A program made the translations under genes and the position numbers. A stretch of 64,000 bases of DNA from Streptomyces halstedii (GTDB lineage Bacteria; Actinomycetota; Actinomycetes; Streptomycetales; Streptomycetaceae). Under the pieces are notes generated by a model, which saw nothing but the letters and a program-made list of their open reading frames with translations, ran no database searches and was not told the DNA's origin. This document shows, piece by piece, positions 59,960 through 64,000 of the stretch (position 1 is its first letter; each line of letters begins with the position of its first letter). The stretch lies in assembly GCA_000720535.1 (NCBI GenBank), contig JOAZ01000019.1, positions 1 to 64,000 of the forward strand, read 5' to 3'.

Positions 59960-60931
59960 ATGGCACCTTCCTCCTCGCACCCGCACCCGGCCGCTTCGCA
60001 CGAGCCCGCTCCGCACCCGGCCGCTCCTCACGCGCCCGCTCCGCACGCGGCCGACCCCCATGGCACCGGCCACCATCGTCACGGTCACGCCGCCCCGGAC
60101 GGGGCCGGTCCGCGGGACGGCCTCGCCCGGCTCCTCGACCTCGACGCGGAGCTGTTCGCCCCGTACCGGGCCGGGGTGCTGGACCGGCTCGCGCACCTGG
60201 CGGGCGACGGGGTCTCCCGGATCACCGACCTGGGCGCGGGCACCGGCACCGGCACGTTCGCCCTGCTGGAAAGGTTCCCCGGCGCGCGGGTGACCGCGGT
60301 GGACACCTCCCCGGACATGCTGGCCCTGCTCACCGCCGCCGCCCGCGAGCGGGGACTCGACGGCCGGCTGGCCACCCTGGAGGCGGACGTCACCGAGGGC
60401 CTGCCCGGTCCCGCCGGCGCCGACCTCGTCTGGGCGTCGGCCGCCCTGCACCACTTCGGGGAACCCGCCGCCGCCCTCGCCGGCATCCGCGCGGCGCTGC
60501 GCCCCGGCGGGCTGCTGGCCGTCGCCGAGATGGACGGGATGCCGCGCTTCCTGCCCGAGGACGTCGTACCGGACCGGCCGGGTCTGGAGGGCCGCCTCCG
60601 CGCGGCGCTGGACGCGCTGCACGCCGAGCGGGTCCCGCACCTCGGTGACGACTGGGGCGCCCATCTGACCGCGGCCGGCTTCACCGTCGAACTGGAGCAC
60701 GCCGAGGACCTGGAGCTGCGCGCCCCGCTGCCCGAGGGCGCCGGCCTGTACGCCTACCTCGTACTCGCCCGCGTCCGGGAGACCCTCGACGGGCGCGTCG
60801 CCGGTGAGGACCTGGCGGCGCTCGACGCCCTCGTCGGGGGAGGGCCGGACGACGTGCGCCACCGCGACGACCTCGTCGTACGCTCCCGGCGCGAGCTGTG
60901 GGTGGCCCGCCGCCCCGGGGACACCGCCTGA
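59960..60931 (+). CDS. SAM-dependent methyltransferase with His-rich N-terminus
   Basis: 323 aa from the ATG at 59960. The first 46 residues carry 11 His in HP/PH repeats encoded by a GC-rich tandem sequence, a likely metal-binding tail. The class I methyltransferase core follows: ITDLGAGTGTGTFALLERFP (SAM-binding motif I), VTAVDTSPDMLALL, DLVWASAALHHFGEPAAALA and LRPGGLLAVAEMDGMPRFLP. Substrate unknown; the divergent XRE-cupin regulator suggests a small-molecule signal. Confidence 0.85.
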   Translation: MAPSSSHPHPAASHEPAPHPAAPHAPAPHAADPHGTGHHRHGHAAPDGAGPRDGLARLLDLDAELFAPYRAGVLDRLAHLAGDGVSRITDLGAGTGTGTFALLERFPGARVTAVDTSPDMLALLTAAARERGLDGRLATLEADVTEGLPGPAGADLVWASAALHHFGEPAAALAGIRAALRPGGLLAVAEMDGMPRFLPEDVVPDRPGLEGRLRAALDALHAERVPHLGDDWGAHLTAAGFTVELEHAEDLELRAPLPEGAGLYAYLVLARVRETLDGRVAGEDLAALDALVGGGPDDVRHRDDLVVRSRRELWVARRPGDTA

Positions 60932-60936
60932 GCGCA

Positions 60937-60980
60937 CGCGGGGGCGGTGGCCGCGAAGCGCGCGGGAGCCGCCCCCCGCG
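60937..60980 (+). terminator. Hairpin after the methyltransferase gene
   Basis: CGCGGGGGCGG pairs with CCGCCCCCCGCG with one bulged C; the stem lies just after the stop codon. Confidence 0.5.
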
Positions 60981-61098
60981 CGAACTGCGGGGGCCGGTGG
61001 CCGGTGCGAAACTCGGAGAAAGGGACAGACACGCCTATGAACAGCGCGCGCGGCGCGGGTGAACGCGGCTCGCGGACCGCTCGCCGAAGGAGCACATC

Positions 61099-61896
61099 AT
61101 GCGCGACCCATCCTTCGTGACCGGCGCTCCCAACTGGACCGACCTGGGCACCCCCGACGTCGAGGCGGCCACGGACTTCTACCACGGCCTCCTCGGCTGG
61201 GAACTGGTACGCGGTGGCCCCGAGACCGGTGGCTACGGCATGTACCAGCTGGGGGGCAAGACGGTCGCCGGTGTCATGACCGTGACCGAGGAGCAGGGGA
61301 AGCCCGCCTGGTCGGTCTACTTCCAGACCCCGGACGCGGACGCCACGGCCAGGACGGTCGAGCAGGCCGGCGGCACCGCGGCCTTCCCGCCGATGGACGT
61401 CATGGACTACGGGCGGATGGGCGGCTTCACGGACAACGCGGGGGCGTACTTCGGGGTGTGGCAGCCGGGGACGAACACCGGACTCGGCGTGATCATGGAG
61501 CCGGGTTCGCTGATCTGGTCCGAGCTGTACACCCCGGACGTGCCCGCGGCCGCCGCGTTCTTCCAGACGGTCTTCGGCTGGCAGACCGAGTCGATGGAGT
61601 TCTCCGACGGCTCCTACACCATGGTCCGGCCGGCGGGGAGCGAGGGAGCCGACTCCACCTTCGGCGGGCTCGTGGCCCTCGGCTCCGTACCGGAGCGGGC
61701 GGCGGTCGGTCCGCACTGGCTGCCGTACTTCCACGTCGAGGACTGCGACAAGGCGGCGGCCGACGTCGAACGGCTCGGCGGCACCGTCACGATCCCCGCC
61801 ACGGACATCCCGGACGTCGGCCGGGTCGCCACCTTCGCCGACCCGGCGGGAGCGGCGTTCGCGGTGATCAAGCCCGCGCCGATGGAGGGGAGCTGA
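61099..61896 (+). CDS. VOC-family (glyoxalase-like) protein, two domains
   Basis: 265 aa, ATG with a GAAGGAG RBS. Two VOC modules: PNWTDLGTPDVEAATDFYHG-LLGWELV at about 9-36 and SLIWSELYTPDVPAAAAFFQ-TVFGWQTE at about 136-163, each followed by paired strands and AVFADPxGA-type ends. It shares its architecture with the protein at 4555-5316. Substrate unknown; often called glyoxalase/bleomycin-resistance-like, but nothing here shows resistance. Confidence 0.82.
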   Translation: MRDPSFVTGAPNWTDLGTPDVEAATDFYHGLLGWELVRGGPETGGYGMYQLGGKTVAGVMTVTEEQGKPAWSVYFQTPDADATARTVEQAGGTAAFPPMDVMDYGRMGGFTDNAGAYFGVWQPGTNTGLGVIMEPGSLIWSELYTPDVPAAAAFFQTVFGWQTESMEFSDGSYTMVRPAGSEGADSTFGGLVALGSVPERAAVGPHWLPYFHVEDCDKAAADVERLGGTVTIPATDIPDVGRVATFADPAGAAFAVIKPAPMEGS

Positions 61897-61902
61897 CAGC
61901 GC

Positions 61903-61976
61903 GGAGTCGGCGGCGCGGGACCGGTCGTCGACTCCACGCCGACCGCGCGGCGTCGACGGCGCGGGACGGGTCGTTG
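61903..61976. repeat. Hairpin and duplicated 25-bp sequence after the VOC gene
   Basis: GGAGTCG (61903-61909) pairs with CGACTCC (61929-61935), a likely terminator. A 25-base sequence starting GTCGGCGGCGCGGGACC at 61906 recurs at 61952 with three changes. Confidence 0.4.
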
Positions 61977-62014
61977 AGGGGCTGTTGATCGCCTGTTTAT
62001 CGGCGGGGGGCACC

Positions 62015-62275
62015 GTGAGCCCCATGCCGATCAACACCGTGACCGAAGACCCGCTCGCCTGGCAGGAGTCCGCGCTCTGCGCGCAGGCCGGGCCCGAGTT
62101 CTTCTTCCCGGCGCCGGGCAGCTCGACCCGTGAGGCCAAGCAGCTGTGCGGCGCCTGCGAGGGCAGGATGGCCTGCCTGGAGTACGCGCTCACCCACGAC
62201 GAGCGGTTCGGCGTCTGGGGAGGGCTCTCGGAGAAGGAGCGGGAGCGGCTGCGCAGAAGCGGATCCCGGGGCTGA
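62015..62275 (+). CDS. WhiB-family iron-sulphur regulator
   Basis: 86 aa from a GTG at 62015 (GGGGGG just upstream); an ATG at 62024 would give 83 aa. Four cysteines expected to hold a [4Fe-4S] cluster: Cys22, Cys45, Cys48 and Cys54 (QLCGACEGRMAC). The turn GVWGGLSEKERERLRR is the family signature, followed by a basic tail that contacts DNA. WhiB-like proteins work with a sigma factor to control development or stress responses. Monocistronic; its target cannot be inferred. Confidence 0.9.
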   Translation: MSPMPINTVTEDPLAWQESALCAQAGPEFFFPAPGSSTREAKQLCGACEGRMACLEYALTHDERFGVWGGLSEKERERLRRSGSRG

Positions 62276-62288
62276 CCGGGCGGCCCCG

Positions 62289-63197
62289 TCACGGGATGCG
62301 GAAGCTCTCCCCGTACATCTTCCACACCAGCGGGGTGCGCAGCTCCAGGTTGCCCTCGCGGAGGAACACCCGCTGGGCGGTGTCGATGCGGGTGGTGTCG
62401 CGCTGGACGGTGCGGGCCTTGATCGCCGCGCGGCCCGCGTCGAGGAACGCGTCGAGGTACGCCCTCTCGTCGCCGCCCTCCGCGGCGGTGTCCGCCTGCC
62501 GCATCGCCGTGTCGCGGATGCCGTAGAAGCCGTTCGGCTCCAGGCCGGGTCCGTGCAGCACCATGGCGTCGTAGTAGATGAACTGCCCCAGGGTGCCCAG
62601 CCCGTCCATCTTCGCCAGCCGGACGGCCGGCTCGAAGTACAGCCGGTCCCGCGTCGCGTCCTGCGCCTCGCGGAAGGCGCCGTCCTCGGCGGCCTCGCGC
62701 CAGGCGGCCGTGAAGCCGGGGTCCAGCCCCTTGTGGGAGTCGCCGCCGTCCACCTTCCGCAGCGCCGGGAGGAACGCGGCGAGCGGATTGTCCGGATGCT
62801 CTCGGGTGTACTCCTCGACCAGTTGCAGCATGTCGTTCGTGCCGGAGCAGAAGCCGACGATCCCGGCCGTGTAGCCGTTGCCGTCGCCCACGTCCTCGAT
62901 CGCGCCGTACCGGCTCCGCCAGTCCAGGGTGGAGGCGTCCGCGCTGGACACCAGCCGGGAGGCGATCTCCTTCGTCTCGGGTGCGGCGAGGCCCGGCGGA
63001 AGGGCGTCGATCTCCTCGGCGTGTTCCTCCGCCTGCTCCACCGCCTCCGGCGTCGGCTCCGGGTCCGGTCCGGTCTTCGCCGGGCGGGCGGACTGCGGGA
63101 CGAGCTCGGGCGGCTCGGAACCACCGCCGCTGAAGATGATCGAAACGGCGATGACTATCGGCGCACCGAAGAGAGCAAGACGCGTCACTGGCTTCAC
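62289..63197 (-). CDS. GH46 chitosanase with Glu-to-Asp change at a catalytic site
   Basis: 302 aa from a GTG at 63197 (weak RBS; a GTG at 63188 is also possible). Hydrophobic segment LALFGAPIVIAVSIIF near the N-terminus, then a Pro/Glu-rich linker. The GH46 domain runs from about 72: TKEIASRLVSSADASTLDWR, IEDVGDGNGYTAGIVGFCSG, YDAMVLHGPG and DTAQRVFLREGNLELRTPLVWK. It aligns well with Streptomyces sp. N174 chitosanase, whose catalytic pair is Glu22 and Asp40. The Asp40 equivalent is Asp105, but Glu22 is replaced by Asp87. Activity may be reduced or altered. Confidence 0.88.
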   Translation of the reverse strand: MKPVTRLALFGAPIVIAVSIIFSGGGSEPPELVPQSARPAKTGPDPEPTPEAVEQAEEHAEEIDALPPGLAAPETKEIASRLVSSADASTLDWRSRYGAIEDVGDGNGYTAGIVGFCSGTNDMLQLVEEYTREHPDNPLAAFLPALRKVDGGDSHKGLDPGFTAAWREAAEDGAFREAQDATRDRLYFEPAVRLAKMDGLGTLGQFIYYDAMVLHGPGLEPNGFYGIRDTAMRQADTAAEGGDERAYLDAFLDAGRAAIKARTVQRDTTRIDTAQRVFLREGNLELRTPLVWKMYGESFRIP

Positions 63198-63232
63198 CGG
63201 CACAGGGTACGTTCCGCACACCTGTCGGGTCA

Positions 63233-63264
63233 GTCCGCCGGTCCGCCGGTCCGCCGGTCCGCCG
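63233..63264. repeat. Four tandem GTCCGCCG units
   Basis: The 8-bp unit GTCCGCCG occurs four times in a row upstream of the chitosanase start. It is a simple repeat likely to vary by slippage. Confidence 0.6.
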
Positions 63265-63285
63265 GGCCTCCGGGCCTCAGCGCGA

Positions 63286-63313
63286 AGGCGGCGGCGCACG
63301 CGCGCCGCCGCCT
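63286..63313 (-). terminator. Terminator of the desaturase gene
   Basis: A perfect 12-bp stem (AGGCGGCGGCGC / GCGCCGCCGCCT) with a 4-nt loop, 19 bases beyond the desaturase stop codon. Confidence 0.7.
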
Positions 63314-63331
63314 CACCGCGCGGGGGAGTGG

Positions 63332-64000
63332 TCAGGCCTGGGCGCGGGCGGCCATGCGGGCCTTGCGGGCGGCCAGCTTCTCGTCGAACTTCGATGCCTC
63401 GGTGTCGAGTCCGCCCATGTACAGGCCGAGTTCGTCCTGCGCCTTGAGGCCCTCCGGGCCGAGGCCGTCGATGTCGAGGACCTTGAGGTAGCGCAGCACG
63501 GGCTGGATCACGTCGTCGTGGTGGATCCGCATGTTGTAGATCTCGCCGATCGCCATCTGCGCGGCGGCCCGCTCGAAGCCGGGCATCCCGTGGCCGGGCA
63601 TCCGGAAGTTGACGACGACGTCGCGTACGGCCTGCATGGTGAGGTCCGGGGCGAGCTCGAAGGCCGCGCCGAGCAGGTTCCGGTAGAAGACCATGTGCAG
63701 GTTCTCGTCGGTCGCGATGCGGGCCAGCATCCGGTCGCACACCGGGTCGCCGGACTGGTGGCCGGTGTTGCGGTGCGAGACGCGGGTGGCGAGCTCCTGG
63801 AAGGCGACGTACGCCACGGAGTGCAGCATGGAGTGGCGGTTGTCGGACTCGAAGCCCTCCGCCATGTGCGCCATGCGGAACTGTTCGAGCTTGTCCGGGT
63901 CCACGGCGCGCGAGGTGAGCAGGTAGTCGCGCATCACGATGCCGTGGCGGCCCTCCTCGGCCGTCCAGCGGTGCACCCAGGTGCCCCAGGCGCCGTCGCG
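63332..64000 (-). CDS. Acyl-ACP desaturase (type 2, ferritin-like), C-terminal part
   Basis: 222 aa in the window; the start lies beyond the right edge, and the frame stays open to the last base. Di-iron ligands are visible: TAEEGRHG near the edge (Glu/His) and ATDENLHMVFYR (Glu/His) further on. QMAIGEIYNMRIHHDDVIQP is also family-typical. The enzyme inserts a double bond into an acyl-ACP with O2 and a ferredoxin-type donor. Helical, cytosolic. Confidence 0.88.
   Translation of the reverse strand, partial: RDGAWGTWVHRWTAEEGRHGIVMRDYLLTSRAVDPDKLEQFRMAHMAEGFESDNRHSMLHSVAYVAFQELATRVSHRNTGHQSGDPVCDRMLARIATDENLHMVFYRNLLGAAFELAPDLTMQAVRDVVVNFRMPGHGMPGFERAAAQMAIGEIYNMRIHHDDVIQPVLRYLKVLDIDGLGPEGLKAQDELGLYMGGLDTEASKFDEKLAARKARMAARAQA

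Noticed and set aside
63233-63264. GTCCGCCG repeats considered as a CRISPR-like array
   Set aside because: 8-bp direct tandem units without spacers; simple slippage repeat only.

Overview
The window is chromosomal DNA from a Streptomyces-type actinomycete. It has very high GC, GTG/ATG starts with purine-rich ribosome binding sites, and many 4-base ATGA/GTGA stop-start overlaps. Its gene families are typical of the genus: a conservon, a whiJ-like triad, a WhiB protein, an mce locus, a small laccase and a GH46 chitosanase. No rRNA, tRNA, insertion sequence, phage gene or CRISPR array was seen.

Layout. 1-1700: the 3' end of xylose isomerase facing a ROK repressor whose upstream region carries three GGACC-N4-GGTCC dyads. 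1700-5300: a DUF3105/DUF305 pair, a small membrane-anchored protein, a DUF2510 plus scramblase-like protein and a VOC protein. 5460-8700: a FUSC-family membrane protein coupled to a MarR regulator behind a palindrome, then an IclR regulator. 9110-13800: a complete conservon (sensor ATPase, roadblock, DUF742, GTPase and a CYP157-like P450 whose ExxR motif is changed). 13860-17430: a GH4 glycosidase and a whiJ-like locus with a perfect 21-bp palindrome. 17630-24600: TRIC channel, M20 amidohydrolase, secreted subtilase, YchJ, GNAT, and an MFS exporter with a C-terminal helical, winged-helix-like extension. 24640-27710: ATP-grasp, flavoprotein and XRE regulator genes plus a divergent small zinc-binding-like protein. 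27870-29600: acyl-CoA dehydrogenase and SCP2 protein behind two tandem palindromic operators.

30090-50020 is the largest functional unit. It holds a PucR-type regulator, three secreted proteins of unknown function, and a long operon encoding the Mce lipid importer (ATPase, two YrbE permeases, MceA-F). Four Mce-associated membrane proteins follow, apparently a duplicated short/long pair, and then a lytic transglycosylase. Two short sequence motifs recur in the long intergenic spaces before the secreted genes and the mce operon, which suggests a shared regulon.

50020-53370: a DNA ligase and a LigD-type polymerase/primase on divergent transcripts, with an ABC-2/YhgE-like membrane protein. 53370-59330: a secreted oxidative group. 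It comprises a ThuA plus PQQ-type sugar dehydrogenase fusion, a cupredoxin plus Ig-like repeats plus DUF1080 protein, and a divergent small laccase. Together they could oxidise glycosides and pass electrons through copper to oxygen; that is inference. 59340-64000: XRE-cupin regulator, methyltransferase with a histidine-rich N-terminus, VOC protein, WhiB-like protein, a GH46 chitosanase with Asp in place of the usual catalytic Glu, and a partial acyl-ACP desaturase running off the right edge.
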